Shown: positions 34,848 to 45,328, numbered from the stretch's first letter. The stretch: DNA of 64,000 bases from RGIG8244 sp045639325 (GCA_045639325.1 JAZUCU010000029.1:1-64000), one strand, 5' to 3'. Numbers and translations: made by a program. Notes: generated by a model not told the origin, from the letters alone.

Positions 34848-37343
34848 TTATTGCAGGGGGATTTCCAACGAATCTCCGGCATTGAGATGAACGGGCAGCT
34901 GTGCCGCATCAAATTTACCTTTGATTTTTAATTCTTTCAACTCAAACGAGCCGTGCAGCAGCGTGATAACTGCGCGTTTTTCATCCTGATAAAATGTCCC
35001 CCAGATTTCTCCCAGAGACCAGAATGTTTGAAACGCGCCCGGCAGTTTCGGCGCAAAGCCCAACATTCCTGCATTGCGGTCATATTCAAAGCCGCTTAAT
35101 GCAAGAAGCAGGCCGTAGGATGCCAGACTGCGGGCATAGTGGCTGCCACATTCAAATTCGTTGTACGGATTCCGTTTTACGCCGTCAAATCGATCCCGGA
35201 TCGCTTTCGCAACTGTCAAGGCTTTTCCTGTGAGTCCCCGTGATGCCAGAGCGGATGCAAATGCCCATTCGAACCCGGTCATGGTTTCCGTGTTATAAGT
35301 CAGCGGAATCGCCGGTTTTCTGCCGTGAGGCCAGGAACAGATGATCGTTCCTGCTTCATCATTGAGACTGTACACGCGCCAGAGATTGGTGAAATCCCGC
35401 ATGGACCGTTTGAAATTATATTTGAAAATGGAGAGCAGCGTTTTTTTGTATTTTTTGTCATCAAAGATCTTTTTCAGACCGTAAAGATCGGCATAATTCT
35501 GCGCAAGGACGGCATCGATTCCGCAGCCGCCAGCAATTTGATATTTGATTTCTCCGTGTTCCTCGCTCCAGTAATATTCCGCCTGAAATTGTTTGATTGT
35601 TTCAAAATCTTCCAAATCAATTTTCTGCGTGAAATATTCCCCGTTGAACAGTTCGCGGTTGACAAATGCCGCACCTTTTTTGAAGATCGTACGACACTTT
35701 TCCGCAAAGGTTTTATCTCCCATAAAATCCGCCAGTTCCGCAGCGGCAAGAAGTCCGCCCAGATAATGTCCCGTCAGCCAGCTGTTGGCACCGAATAATT
35801 CCATATCCAGAGTGTGATGCTGTCTGCCGGTAAGAACGCCGGATTCTGTGGGGTCCCAACGATCCGGATTGTGTTCGCTCCACGCATATTCAATGGTTTT
35901 CCGGATGGTGTGCCAATATTGTTTGATAAAGGCATCATCACCGCTGATTTTCCAGTCGCGGTAAATCTTCATCACATCGCCGAACTGACCGTCTGCGCAG
36001 GGGCGGAAGCCGTTTTCTGCGGGGCGGATTCCTAAAGGCAAAAGCAGACGGAAACAGCTTGCACCATGTTTGTTGACACTGTATTTCAGATGACTTTCCC
36101 GCATGGATTGCTCCAAGTCAGGGAAGAGAAATGCCAATGCCTGAGCGTAATTCAACACATGGGTGCAGGAGCCTTCGCAGGATCCGTAAATCGTCGCGAC
36201 CCCTTCCCAGGAATAAAAAGTTCCGTCTTCCAACCGCAGACAGGTGGGACTTTTCAAGACGGCGAGATTGCTTGCTGCGGCTTCTTTCACTACATCCGGA
36301 AGCGTGCCGGAGAACAGGGCATCCCGGAAGCAGAATGTTTTATTGCGCAACTCATCATAACGCGTCATTGCGTAATTTGCGGATTCCATGGAGTCTTTCC
36401 AGCAGGCCGCATAGAAATTCTTCCAGGTCCAGTTTACATTCTGTTCTGCGGCAAGTTCCTTTCTGCCGTTATATTCTTCCATCGTGCGGACAGGGATACT
36501 CCAGGTGATGACAAAGCGAGTGACTTTCTGTTCCCCCGGTTTGAGTGTGAACCGGGCGGCAAGCAAGCCGTTATCCAGCTGCAATGTTTCCTTGCTGCTG
36601 TATTGGCGATCCTTGAAATCCCCGCCGGAAAGTATGTCACGGTGATACGTTTCCAATTGATCCCGCCATCCACCCCGGTAAAGATAAGTCTGATGAGAAA
36701 TTGTACTTTCCGGTGCGTTGATTGTCAATGTAATATCACCCGATCCGTCACCGGCAAAACAGGTCAGCGCATTTTTGTTGACCTGATTATAGCTGTTCAG
36801 ATTTTTCTTGCTCCACGGATTGCCCAGCACTCCGATTGCTGTATAGGTAATGGTGCGGTTCGTATTATTTACCAGCTCCACTTCAAAAAATGCTGCGGGC
36901 AGAGAGGATGGCTGACTTTCCCCCGGAATGAGTACACTCCATGCCGTCAGACTGCATTTCGCCGGGAATTTTTCCTTGTCGAAATGCAATCGGCATGTAG
37001 GGTACGTTCCTTCAAAGGTATGATCCCGGAAATGAGGCAGATTGCAAAGTGTCTCCATCGCCGGACCATATCCGAAGCCGAAATGTCCCTGCTCATAAAA
37101 ATAGTTTCCGGTATAATGAGGCGCAAGATCACCATTCAGAACCCGGAAATCCGTCACCTTGCCGTCTTCTTCCGCGCGGACTGCAAAATGACTCAATCCG
37201 TTGTAGCTGCCTTTTGACGGCGCATTGAAAATCTCCCAATCAATGAGAGAACCATTCCCGGCAAGTCCGATTGAACCGGCACCGATACCGCCCAATGGAA
37301 AGATGATTGCCGAAGTTTTGTTTTTCCGGTAAATCATTGTCAT
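34848..37343 (-). CDS. GH116-like glycoside hydrolase (bile acid beta-glucosidase family)
   Basis: 831 residues from the ATG at 37343; an in-frame extension to 37457 would run into the upstream gene. ATG overlaps that gene's stop by one base (TGATG), so the pair is coupled. The N-terminal domain starts IIFPLGGIGAGSIGLAGNGSLIDWEIFN, the GH116 beta-sandwich signature. The (alpha/alpha)6 part has GSCEGSCTHVLNYAQALAFLFPDLEQ and HHTLDMELFGANSWL, where the Asp is in the acid/base position, and GFEWAFASALASRGL. The family hydrolyses beta-glucosides, beta-xylosides and N-acetylglucosaminides. No signal peptide is present. Confidence 0.88.
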   Translation of the reverse strand: MTMIYRKNKTSAIIFPLGGIGAGSIGLAGNGSLIDWEIFNAPSKGSYNGLSHFAVRAEEDGKVTDFRVLNGDLAPHYTGNYFYEQGHFGFGYGPAMETLCNLPHFRDHTFEGTYPTCRLHFDKEKFPAKCSLTAWSVLIPGESQPSSLPAAFFEVELVNNTNRTITYTAIGVLGNPWSKKNLNSYNQVNKNALTCFAGDGSGDITLTINAPESTISHQTYLYRGGWRDQLETYHRDILSGGDFKDRQYSSKETLQLDNGLLAARFTLKPGEQKVTRFVITWSIPVRTMEEYNGRKELAAEQNVNWTWKNFYAACWKDSMESANYAMTRYDELRNKTFCFRDALFSGTLPDVVKEAAASNLAVLKSPTCLRLEDGTFYSWEGVATIYGSCEGSCTHVLNYAQALAFLFPDLEQSMRESHLKYSVNKHGASCFRLLLPLGIRPAENGFRPCADGQFGDVMKIYRDWKISGDDAFIKQYWHTIRKTIEYAWSEHNPDRWDPTESGVLTGRQHHTLDMELFGANSWLTGHYLGGLLAAAELADFMGDKTFAEKCRTIFKKGAAFVNRELFNGEYFTQKIDLEDFETIKQFQAEYYWSEEHGEIKYQIAGGCGIDAVLAQNYADLYGLKKIFDDKKYKKTLLSIFKYNFKRSMRDFTNLWRVYSLNDEAGTIICSWPHGRKPAIPLTYNTETMTGFEWAFASALASRGLTGKALTVAKAIRDRFDGVKRNPYNEFECGSHYARSLASYGLLLALSGFEYDRNAGMLGFAPKLPGAFQTFWSLGEIWGTFYQDEKRAVITLLHGSFELKELKIKGKFDAAQLPVHLNAGDSLEIPLQ

Positions 37344-39316
37344 CAGCCGATTTTCAGCCAGCCGACATTCCACGCCGTGATTTCCGGCATGATGACATGG
37401 CATTCTCCGTTCTTTCTGACAAATTCCACTTTCACCGGCGTTTCCGCAGGTACACACCAGAACATTTCCTTGCAGTCCGCAGGGACGCCGCGCAGAATGA
37501 TTTCATACCGTTTCTGGATGCCGATCGTCGGATTCAGAATCGTTACACTTCTCAATTCCTTTTCTGCTGTAACGGCAGGCATCAGAACCAACTGTGCCGG
37601 TTCCGCAGTCCGTACAGGCAATGTGCCGCCGGAAATCCAGTCAGCGATCCGGTTCAGCATCCGTACACGGTCAGAGGATGTATAATGAATATTGAACCCT
37701 TCATATCCCACAAGTGCACATCTGCCGCCTGCAGGTGTAGTGAAGAGCATTGTTGCGATTCCATGATTGTTTCTCTTTGCATCCTGATAAATTCCCAGAA
37801 CGCGGTGTTCCAAACCTGCCGGCACTTCAAAACGGTATTGCGTGGTGTGAAGCGGTGAATGACGGTCCGTTCCGAATCCTTCATTCAGCGGATCATCGGT
37901 AAAATATTCCGAAACGCTGGCTTGCAGCAGGTCAACCCGGATATTACCCAGCAGATGATTCAAGCCCCGTTCCTGTAATGCCATCACTGCATATCCATCG
38001 AGAATACAACCTTTGGCAAGAAGTTTTTCCAACTCTTCAACAGAAAGTGTTTCCGCAGAACGCTGTGTGATGATCGTTCCGCAATTCGCCGGAGATGCCG
38101 CCGCAAAAGGTACTCCGATGAGCGGCAGGCCCAACTCTGAAACCACCGTGATGGTATGTCCTTCTCCATTGGTCGCCAACGCAATACCGCCGGGTAATGC
38201 GCCGGTGTTGTGCTGAATATAATCTTTGTAACAGGGGGCTTCTGCCGCAAGCGGAGCCAACAGTTCACTGCCGTACCATTCCGGCGTTTCCAGATACGGA
38301 TCCATGATGAAGTAGGAAAGACTGTCGCAGCCCGCCGCCAGATAAAGCAGCGATTCCAGACGATGTCCCTGGGATGTTTTGCAGGTGAACGTGCGCGGAC
38401 AGGATTCGATTTCCGGCGTGACCTGACTGATCATCGTTTCATAACCCGGCTGGGATATGATTTGCATTGAGGTGACAAGTGCTTTATCCAGAATAGTGTA
38501 AGGATTGTGATCGCTGTACGCCCCACCGCCCGGACGGGATCCGATCCGTTTGCCCGCGTATTTGTAAAGTGTTTCCATGACGGGGAGTCGTTCCAGATGG
38601 GTATTGTGCTGCAAACCGAATCTGGTTTCCGGGGAATATTCCAGGAATGTTTCAACAATGATCTTTGCGAGTTGTTCCAGACTGCGTTCGCTGAATTTCT
38701 TCCAGCGATTGTACAGTTCCGGATCTTTTTTATAGGCTTCAACCAGTTCTTCCCGGGTATAGTCGTGACCTTCTTCCCTGCTGAATGTGGCAAGACAGTC
38801 CTTGCAGTGACATCCGAGGGGTGCGGATGCAGGATTGTGATTGTAAAGACGCAAGTCATCATCGATCCATACGGAACCGGGCTTCCATTGCGCGTAAATT
38901 TTGGAGACTTCGCGGAAATATTCCAGAAATCCTTCCTGCCGCGGACAGTTGATATATTGACATTGTTCGCCATTGACTCCGACATAACTGCCCCAGGTTT
39001 TGCCTTCAGCCCCGGCGGATGCGGTGATTCTGTCGCTGTGTCCGAGGGTTGCCTGGATCTGCAAACTGGGAATGATTCCCACTTTCCGCAAATCAGCGGC
39101 ATGCGCAGCCATCAAATCGGACCGGTATTGATGATCTGCCAAAACGGGCATGCCGATTCCGGTAGAGAACCACACTTCATCGCAGCAATCTTTAGTCTGA
39201 ACGAGTTGCGGATAAAGCCGATTCCAGACTTCATTTTGTTCATGACCGGCGCGCAAGCGCATGATCATCAACGGGCGTTTGGGATCGGGCAAACCGGTAA
39301 AATTATTTTTCTGCAT
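37343..39316 (-). CDS. Unrecognised glycosidase-like protein, paralogue A
   Basis: 657 residues, no signal peptide. The first half looks like a TIM barrel: LQIQATLGHSD (about 105-115), PGSVWIDDDLRLYNHNP (about 165-181) with an acidic triplet, then a cysteine cluster CHCKDC. The second half resembles a beta-galactosidase-trimerisation/Rossmann-like domain (AKGCILDGYAVMAL) plus a C-terminal beta domain. A homologous protein is encoded at 45329. I cannot name a CAZy family. It opens a three-gene unit with the GH116-like and heparinase-like genes, divergent from a GntR-type regulator that may control it. Confidence 0.65.
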   Translation of the reverse strand: MQKNNFTGLPDPKRPLMIMRLRAGHEQNEVWNRLYPQLVQTKDCCDEVWFSTGIGMPVLADHQYRSDLMAAHAADLRKVGIIPSLQIQATLGHSDRITASAGAEGKTWGSYVGVNGEQCQYINCPRQEGFLEYFREVSKIYAQWKPGSVWIDDDLRLYNHNPASAPLGCHCKDCLATFSREEGHDYTREELVEAYKKDPELYNRWKKFSERSLEQLAKIIVETFLEYSPETRFGLQHNTHLERLPVMETLYKYAGKRIGSRPGGGAYSDHNPYTILDKALVTSMQIISQPGYETMISQVTPEIESCPRTFTCKTSQGHRLESLLYLAAGCDSLSYFIMDPYLETPEWYGSELLAPLAAEAPCYKDYIQHNTGALPGGIALATNGEGHTITVVSELGLPLIGVPFAAASPANCGTIITQRSAETLSVEELEKLLAKGCILDGYAVMALQERGLNHLLGNIRVDLLQASVSEYFTDDPLNEGFGTDRHSPLHTTQYRFEVPAGLEHRVLGIYQDAKRNNHGIATMLFTTPAGGRCALVGYEGFNIHYTSSDRVRMLNRIADWISGGTLPVRTAEPAQLVLMPAVTAEKELRSVTILNPTIGIQKRYEIILRGVPADCKEMFWCVPAETPVKVEFVRKNGECHVIMPEITAWNVGWLKIG

Positions 39317-39647
39317 AGAATCACCTCATAATGTATTGGATTTTTGAGTGCAATTTCAAAAGTAATTCAAATATGAAATTTTGACTTTGCCTCTGTCACA
39401 TAATCTAATACTCCGTCGCATTTTTTTCAAGCCCTTATGCAACAGAAACTTCACTTTTTTATTCATTTTTCTATATGTTCAATAATTCCGTGAGATAAAA
39501 ATATTGTTGTTTTACATTAAATAGTGACGAAAATCTTGGCGCAGATTCCGGAAAAAAAACAGAAAAAATTTGTTTTCACGGTTGCAAAATAATAAATATC
39601 ATAATATATTATTGTTAATATGAATTTTTAAGATGGGATAAAACAGT
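39317..39647. other. Divergent intergenic region between glycosidase operon and GntR-type regulator
   Basis: 331 bp, AT-rich. A GAGGTG ribosome binding site for the leftward gene is near 39326. A perfect 7 bp inverted repeat AATTTCA-N15-TGAAATT at 39352-39380 lies where a leftward promoter would be expected and is a candidate operator. The regulator promoter is at 39582-39610. Confidence 0.5.
39582..39610 (+). promoter_or_regulatory. Predicted promoter of the GntR-type regulator, overlapped by a palindrome
   Basis: TTGCAA (39582-39587), 17 bp, TATATT (39605-39610). A 12 bp perfect palindrome ATAATATATTAT (39601-39612) covers the -10, which would fit autoregulation, but the AT-richness makes such palindromes cheap. 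Confidence 0.45.
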
Positions 39648-40685
39648 ATGAATACTCCAAAATACTCGAAGGTTCAGTATGGTATATTGAATCTGATTGC
39701 TGAACGAAAGCTGATGCCGGGCGACCAAATCCCGCCGGAAAAAGAATTGGCTGCTATCTTTGGTGTAAGCATTGTTACTGTGCGCAATGCAACGGCAAAT
39801 CTGGAAAGACAGGGGTTTGTTTCCCGTGAACAAGGACGCGGAACCATTATCCGGAAAAAGATTGAGGAACATCCTTCTCTGGGAGAAATTGCGTATCTTG
39901 AAATCAGAGAAAAACTGGAGGAAGGACCTGTATTCCGGAATACATTGGTTGACCACCTTCAGCTTCATTATGTCGCCGGTTGCCGCGGTTATAATATGCG
40001 ATATCTTCTGGCGGGAAAGACGCCGAATCAAGCCATTATCAAATCTCTGCAGAATGTTTCCGGAGTATTGGTTTGGGGGTATATCAATCAGGAGTGGATC
40101 GATGTTTTACGCGGACTTGATATGCCGGTCGTCCTGGTCGGTGCACTCTATACTGATTGCCGGTATGATTTGCCTCACGTCAATATTGATTGGGATGTTA
40201 TGACAAAGCAGGCGGTAGATTACCATGTCCGACAGGGGTGCAAAAAAATCGTTCTTGCTGCCAGTGCCCGGGATTTTGAACCGACGCGGCACATTGTTGC
40301 CGGATACCGTGCGGCGATGAAACGTCATAAACTGCCGGTTACGCCGGAAATGATTTGTGTTCCGGAGAACGACAATGAAAATGCTCCGTTTAAGCAACTG
40401 TTGGAGCAATGTCCGGATGCGGATGCAATTATTGTGGAACAGGGCAAAACTCTCCGCATAATGACTGCTTTACTTGAACTGCGCAGAGAAATACCTTATA
40501 TCGGCATCGTTGGATTGTTCTATCAGTATCCGGGATTGAATCCGAAAATTGTTCATGTTGTTCCCGATGAAGATCTGTGTGATAAAGCGATTCATGTCTT
40601 GATGAACGAAATTACCCGTCCGAATACAGAAAAGAAGCAATATTTGCTTGCTGCTAAAATTATCCATGAAGGCGAAGAATCGTAA
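39648..40685 (+). CDS. GntR-type winged-helix regulator with LacI-type sugar-binding domain
   Basis: 345 residues. The N-terminal winged helix (about 4-70) shows PGDQIPPEKELAAIFGVSIVTVRNATANLERQGFVSREQGRGT. The rest is a periplasmic-binding-protein-like ligand domain (about 90-340; GVLVWGYI, VNIDWDVMTKQAVDYHVRQGCKKIVL, YRAAMKRHKL), the AraR-like architecture used to sense sugars. It lies between a leftward glycan operon and a rightward one and probably controls one or both in response to a sugar. Confidence 0.9.
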   Translation: MNTPKYSKVQYGILNLIAERKLMPGDQIPPEKELAAIFGVSIVTVRNATANLERQGFVSREQGRGTIIRKKIEEHPSLGEIAYLEIREKLEEGPVFRNTLVDHLQLHYVAGCRGYNMRYLLAGKTPNQAIIKSLQNVSGVLVWGYINQEWIDVLRGLDMPVVLVGALYTDCRYDLPHVNIDWDVMTKQAVDYHVRQGCKKIVLAASARDFEPTRHIVAGYRAAMKRHKLPVTPEMICVPENDNENAPFKQLLEQCPDADAIIVEQGKTLRIMTALLELRREIPYIGIVGLFYQYPGLNPKIVHVVPDEDLCDKAIHVLMNEITRPNTEKKQYLLAAKIIHEGEES

Positions 40686-40749
40686 CAATTTCAGTTCAAT
40701 GTTTTGATGACATTCAAAAAAAAGTATAAATAAATTCAAAGGAGAAAAT

Positions 40750-41586
40750 ATGAGTAACAGCAGAATGAAAAAATTATCCCGGCAGGAAAAACATGAACGA
40801 AAAAAAACAATATCCGGGCGGATGAGTTGTTTTACCCTGATTGAACTTCTGGTTGTGATTGCGATCATCGCAGTTCTGGCTGGGATGCTTCTTCCTGCCT
40901 TGAATTCTGCAAGGGATCAGGCGCGTTCCATTTCATGTGCAAATAACCTGAAACAAATCGGCATGGGGAATTTTCGCTATGCTGAGGATTATGATGGCTG
41001 GAGTTGGATTCCTTATGGGAAAAGTTCGGAAACTTCAAGCGGTTATCGTTGCTATGAAGCCTTGTCAGAGGGGAAATATCTGGGCGATTGGAAAGATTTC
41101 ACAAATAAGAAAAAGAAAGCAAGCGGAGTCCTTGCATGTCCTGCTCGTAATGGCGAACGATGGACTCTCATTGTTTTGGATTATGGCGTAAATTTTCATT
41201 TGGCAGCTGTGGGTTTCTTTGCCCCGTGGAAACGTTCTTCCGGCTTTACTGCTGCATCCGGAACTTATACTGCGTATGATAACTGGTTCTTTAAGCCACA
41301 TACCATGAAACAGGCTTCCCGTATTATATACTATGCTGATACTCCCCGTTCATCCTCCCAGACCGGTTTTGCCATTGCCGGCTGTAATAACTGGGATTAT
41401 TACAGTTCAACAAATACGCAATTTACGCTTGTTGATGGCGATAAACGCGGTCCGATTCATAACAAACGGCTTAATTATATTTGTGTCGATGGCCATACAG
41501 AAAGTGCTTCCGAATATCAGTTTACCAGCAAACTCAAGTCCGGTTCTTATTTCATGGATCATGCTGCATATAAAAATCCGTTGTAA
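40750..41586 (+). CDS. Pseudopilin with prepilin-type N-terminus and H-x9-DG motif
   Basis: 278 residues. A long basic leader (about 1-30) precedes the class III signal CFTLIELLVVIAIIAVLAGMLLPAL, in which Cys replaces the usual Gly before Phe; Glu at +5 of the mature chain is kept. NLKQIGMGNFRYAEDYDGW follows, typical of the enlarged pseudopilin families of Lentisphaerae and Planctomycetes. Near the C-terminus HNKRLNYICVDG is the H-x9-DG motif. Its position beside secreted glycan proteins, 64 bp after the regulator with an AAGGAG site, suggests a part in binding or delivering glycans at the surface, which is inference. Confidence 0.88.
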   Translation: MSNSRMKKLSRQEKHERKKTISGRMSCFTLIELLVVIAIIAVLAGMLLPALNSARDQARSISCANNLKQIGMGNFRYAEDYDGWSWIPYGKSSETSSGYRCYEALSEGKYLGDWKDFTNKKKKASGVLACPARNGERWTLIVLDYGVNFHLAAVGFFAPWKRSSGFTAASGTYTAYDNWFFKPHTMKQASRIIYYADTPRSSSQTGFAIAGCNNWDYYSSTNTQFTLVDGDKRGPIHNKRLNYICVDGHTESASEYQFTSKLKSGSYFMDHAAYKNPL

Positions 41587-41594
41587 GAGAAATA

Positions 41595-42164
41595 ATGATG
41601 AAATTTTTTATTACAGCAGTGGCTGTCATTTGTACGGTATTCACAGTGGTCGCAGATGAAAAGCAAATTTACTCTCAGCAGTTTAATCAGAAATCTTCGG
41701 CAGCAGGTGTTTACAAGGAAAAAGGTTTTGTTGGAGAATTGGTGTTCTCCGGCAAGAATGGTCGTGCTGAATCGGGAGCGATTGGCATCAAAACCTCAGA
41801 TGAATCCGGACTGGCAAAGGGGATGAGTATGTATATTCCCGCAATTCCCATGAATCTGAAAATGAGTTATGTTTGTCGGATTTTTGTAAAGAAGCAGAAA
41901 AAACTTACCAACGGCAGCATCAAGTTGACTATTCGCCCAAGAAATGCAGAAAAAGAATGGCTTTGGAAAGCCCAGCCGTTTACAAAAATAATAAAGATTG
42001 CAACGCTGAAAGATAGCGAATGGAATGAAATTCAATTTGAGTTTATTCCGCGTTCTGATGATGTCGAATGGAAGAAAGGCAAGTCATTTGCTGTTTTGTA
42101 CACGGTTGCGAATGCAAATGGGCAAACTGTTTGGTTTGATGATTTTGAGGTTATTGAAAAATGA
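41595..42164 (+). CDS. Small secreted beta-sandwich protein, possible carbohydrate-binding module
   Basis: 189 residues. Signal peptide MMKFFITAVAVICTVFTVVADE. The mature part alternates beta strands and ends WFDDFEVIE, a pattern typical of carbohydrate-binding modules of the galactose-binding jelly-roll type. No known catalytic motif. It is 8 bp after the pseudopilin gene and 69 bp before the large lectin-glycosidase gene. Confidence 0.6.
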   Translation: MMKFFITAVAVICTVFTVVADEKQIYSQQFNQKSSAAGVYKEKGFVGELVFSGKNGRAESGAIGIKTSDESGLAKGMSMYIPAIPMNLKMSYVCRIFVKKQKKLTNGSIKLTIRPRNAEKEWLWKAQPFTKIIKIATLKDSEWNEIQFEFIPRSDDVEWKKGKSFAVLYTVANANGQTVWFDDFEVIEK

Positions 42165-42233
42165 AATTCTGATAAAACCTCACGGATATGTGATGAATTA
42201 AAGTACGATATTTTATTACGAAAGGTTACTGAA

Positions 42234-45200
42234 ATGACTATTTCCAAAAAATCTGACGCGGGCATTTTATTGCTGGCTGTATTGTCTCTGTTTTGTTTTT
42301 TTCTTTCAGCAAAGGCAGAGTCCCCTCTGTATAAAGTGTGTCCGTATGAAGAAAAAATTTCCGGCAATGGTCTTTCTCTTGCCGTAACATTTGACAAACT
42401 TCATACAAATGCAGATTTTGCAAAAGGTAATCCCAATTCATCCTTATCAAAATTGCCGCTCGGCTTGCGTAATCATGTTGGAATTGATGGAAAAAATGCC
42501 TTCTCGCCTGAAGCGGATGAACAGTTGTACTTTCTTGCGGACGGCAACTGCAATATTGCACGTGGTACTGCAGTAATCTGGGTGAAGTGCGATTATCCGC
42601 CGAATGTGAATAATGGCAATATCGGAATCATGAAGGCGTGCTGGAATATGAATACATCCGGAGACGAGAAAACAACACTTGGTGTATATATTTTCAATGG
42701 GAAACTCTACGCATTCTGGATGTCTGATATCCCGCCGAAAACATTCGGGGAAACGATTACTACAAAACAAGGCGTTTCTTTGGGGCAAATCAAACAGGGT
42801 GAATGGTTTCAGATTGCTCTTTCATGGGATGAAACAAGACTTGCTCTGTATCTGAACGGCGAGCTGAAAGAAACGGCTGCCATGCGGGCAAGATTTCGTA
42901 AAGTCGCTGCAATCGACTATGATTCGGAGACTTCTACCATCGGTTTCAAGAGTGCTGTTTGGGGCGATAAAAATAAAGTGCGGACTGTAATTGATGACAT
43001 CCGTGTTTATGATCGGGTGCTTTCCAATACGGAAATCCGCTCTGCATTCCTTTCTTTATGTATCAATCCGAACCGGATGATTTCTCCAGTGGAAATCAAT
43101 CTTTCCGGAATGGAGAAGGAACCAACGACCATGGAAGCAGAAATTGAATTTTGCCCGCTTCCTGCATTGGTTGATAAAAAAGCGTCTGTTGTGCTTACCG
43201 GGCCGGAAGGCTTTTCTGTTACGCGTCAAATTCCTGCCTCGGGGAAATCGGTTCTCTATTTCAAAGATGTTGCAAAAACGGGGGAATATCGTTTGACTGT
43301 GACCGCTGGCGAAGGTGAAAATCAGATATCCGCAGTGAAAAAGATCAATATTCCTGATCTTTCATTTGTCAATTTCCGCGGCGGTGACGATGAAACAGTC
43401 CCTGCTCCATTCCACCCCGTGAAAGTTGATCCTATTCGCAAGACTGTATCTGTCTGGAATAAGATATTGCGTTTCGAAAAATCACCGTATCCGGTTTCTA
43501 TTCTCTGTGCCGGAAAAGAAATGCTGTCCGCTAAACCGGAACTGAAAATTCCGAATGGTAAAATCATTTGGGAGTCTGCTAACCTGGAATCATGGAAGGA
43601 AGGTGGGGCACGTTTGACTGGTTCCGGAAAACTTTCATCCGGAGAAAAAGTCAAATTTGAAACAATTATCGAATTTGACGGGCTCTTCCGGACAGAACTT
43701 ACGTTTTACGAACGCCCCACGCTTGCAGGATTAAGTCTGAATTGGCGCGTTGCTCCGGAGTTTTGTGAATTTTTGCAGATTCCCGGACTTCAAAAATCCG
43801 GCAAACTTGCAGTTCCCTGGCCTATTTCAAGCTCGCAGCCCCACTTGATCTGGCTTGCTTCCGAACAGGGGGGATTGTCATGGATGCCTCATCATGATTA
43901 CAACTGGGTTCATAAAGATAATGATGTTGTCTTTGAAGCGGATCGCAGCACTGGAATTTGCCGTGTTACTTTGCTGACCTCAAAAGTAAAATTACCTTCT
44001 GATACGTTTAAACTGAATACCGGTTGGTTCCTTGCAACTCCGACCCATCCGTTGACTGAACCCCTGCGTGGTTTAAGAATGGGAGGACATCCGGAAAATG
44101 GCGGATTCGATCTGACCATGTGTAATATTGCTCTTTATGGCGGATTCCGTATGCATCCGGATTTTGAAAAACTTTTTCCGATTGCACCGGGACTCAGTGC
44201 AGAACGATCCAAAAAACTCCGCCGTTTTCATTCTGTCTATTACGGGATGACATCTCCTTGGGGTGGTGATTTTTACAGCTATTTCAAAAAGTATATTAAC
44301 GAACCGTCCGGTCATACCTATACAAGCAATCATCTGCGGGATCCGCGGAATAACAAAATGGTTCTCAGTGCAAAAAATAATCCAATGGCGCCTTGTCGTA
44401 TGGATTCACAACTGTATCACAATTATGTGATGTGGCATCTTGACAAACTTCTCCGTCATCCGCTGGCAGACAGGATCGCTCAGATTTATAACGATCTCTG
44501 CAGCGTTTATATCTGCGGTAATAAACTGGATTTTCTGCAAGATGACTTCGGGCGGGAAATACGCCCTTTGAATGTTGCCGGTTGCCGCCGTTTTCTCATT
44601 CGGGAATTGAAACTTTGTCATCGCGCAGGACTTCCGTTGATGCTCCATGCACAACGGAAATTCATCCCTGCGATGCATTCCCTTGCTGATTATTGGCTGC
44701 CGGGCGAACAATATGAACCCGCTATCCGCAGAACGCAGAATATTTTCTTTTATTCGGATGTGATGGATGATACGGAATTGCGTTGTGAGGCAAATTCCCG
44801 TTTGCTTGGTGTCAATGTCGTCTTTCTCTCGGAAGGGATGAGTTATACAGGGAAAAAGGATATGAAAGCCTATCTGGATTCTTTCTTTTCTGTTTTCCTT
44901 CCTTATGACATTGAATACCGGGGGAATGTATGGAATTGGCGCCGTATATTCCGGGATGTTCATGAAAAAGTTTGGAGTATCTATGAAAAAGCCGGAGTTT
45001 TTGGGAAAGATGTAAATGCATATCGCTTTTTTGATCCCATGCCGATTACTGTTTCCAATCATAATATACGGTTGGCATTTTACGAAATGCCGAATGGAAA
45101 TCGTCTGTTGATTATGGCGAACAAAACAAAGGATCCTGTTACTGGAATAGTTGACCTTTCAAAAAGCAAGTCCGGAAACTTTACATTGCCGGAGCTTTAT

Positions 45201-45284
45201 GTAAACGAGAAAATTGAGGTGAAATCCGGAAAATTCAAGATTACGATTCCTCCGCGAACAATCCGGATCACAGGGTGGAAATGA
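42234..45284 (+). CDS. Large secreted protein with LamG-like lectin and DUF6067-like glycosidase region
   Basis: 1016 residues. Signal peptide through about residue 30 (GILLLAVLSLFCFFLSAKA). A concanavalin A-like LamG domain covers about 50-270 (AVIWVKCDYPP, WFQIALSWDETRLALYLNGEL, IDDIRVYDRVLSNTEI). A beta-rich domain follows (about 280-400) and then a region like the GH123-related DUF6067 proteins (about 440-1010; PHLIWLASEQGGLSWMPH, then DDFGREIRPL and QYEPAIRRTQNIFFYSDVMDD as candidate acidic sites). It probably binds and cleaves a polysaccharide outside the cytoplasm. The family assignment is from memory of sequence style. Confidence 0.65.
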   Translation: MTISKKSDAGILLLAVLSLFCFFLSAKAESPLYKVCPYEEKISGNGLSLAVTFDKLHTNADFAKGNPNSSLSKLPLGLRNHVGIDGKNAFSPEADEQLYFLADGNCNIARGTAVIWVKCDYPPNVNNGNIGIMKACWNMNTSGDEKTTLGVYIFNGKLYAFWMSDIPPKTFGETITTKQGVSLGQIKQGEWFQIALSWDETRLALYLNGELKETAAMRARFRKVAAIDYDSETSTIGFKSAVWGDKNKVRTVIDDIRVYDRVLSNTEIRSAFLSLCINPNRMISPVEINLSGMEKEPTTMEAEIEFCPLPALVDKKASVVLTGPEGFSVTRQIPASGKSVLYFKDVAKTGEYRLTVTAGEGENQISAVKKINIPDLSFVNFRGGDDETVPAPFHPVKVDPIRKTVSVWNKILRFEKSPYPVSILCAGKEMLSAKPELKIPNGKIIWESANLESWKEGGARLTGSGKLSSGEKVKFETIIEFDGLFRTELTFYERPTLAGLSLNWRVAPEFCEFLQIPGLQKSGKLAVPWPISSSQPHLIWLASEQGGLSWMPHHDYNWVHKDNDVVFEADRSTGICRVTLLTSKVKLPSDTFKLNTGWFLATPTHPLTEPLRGLRMGGHPENGGFDLTMCNIALYGGFRMHPDFEKLFPIAPGLSAERSKKLRRFHSVYYGMTSPWGGDFYSYFKKYINEPSGHTYTSNHLRDPRNNKMVLSAKNNPMAPCRMDSQLYHNYVMWHLDKLLRHPLADRIAQIYNDLCSVYICGNKLDFLQDDFGREIRPLNVAGCRRFLIRELKLCHRAGLPLMLHAQRKFIPAMHSLADYWLPGEQYEPAIRRTQNIFFYSDVMDDTELRCEANSRLLGVNVVFLSEGMSYTGKKDMKAYLDSFFSVFLPYDIEYRGNVWNWRRIFRDVHEKVWSIYEKAGVFGKDVNAYRFFDPMPITVSNHNIRLAFYEMPNGNRLLIMANKTKDPVTGIVDLSKSKSGNFTLPELYVNEKIEVKSGKFKITIPPRTIRITGWK

Positions 45285-45328
45285 TAATGATTTTATTTTA
45301 CTTGTAAAATTGAGCTTGGAAGATTATT

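Noticed and set aside
34848..37457. Longer start for the GH116-like protein at 37457
   Set aside because: The extra 38 residues overlap the upstream gene and are Cys/His-rich noise; the ATG at 37343 gives a TGATG coupling and the family N-terminus.
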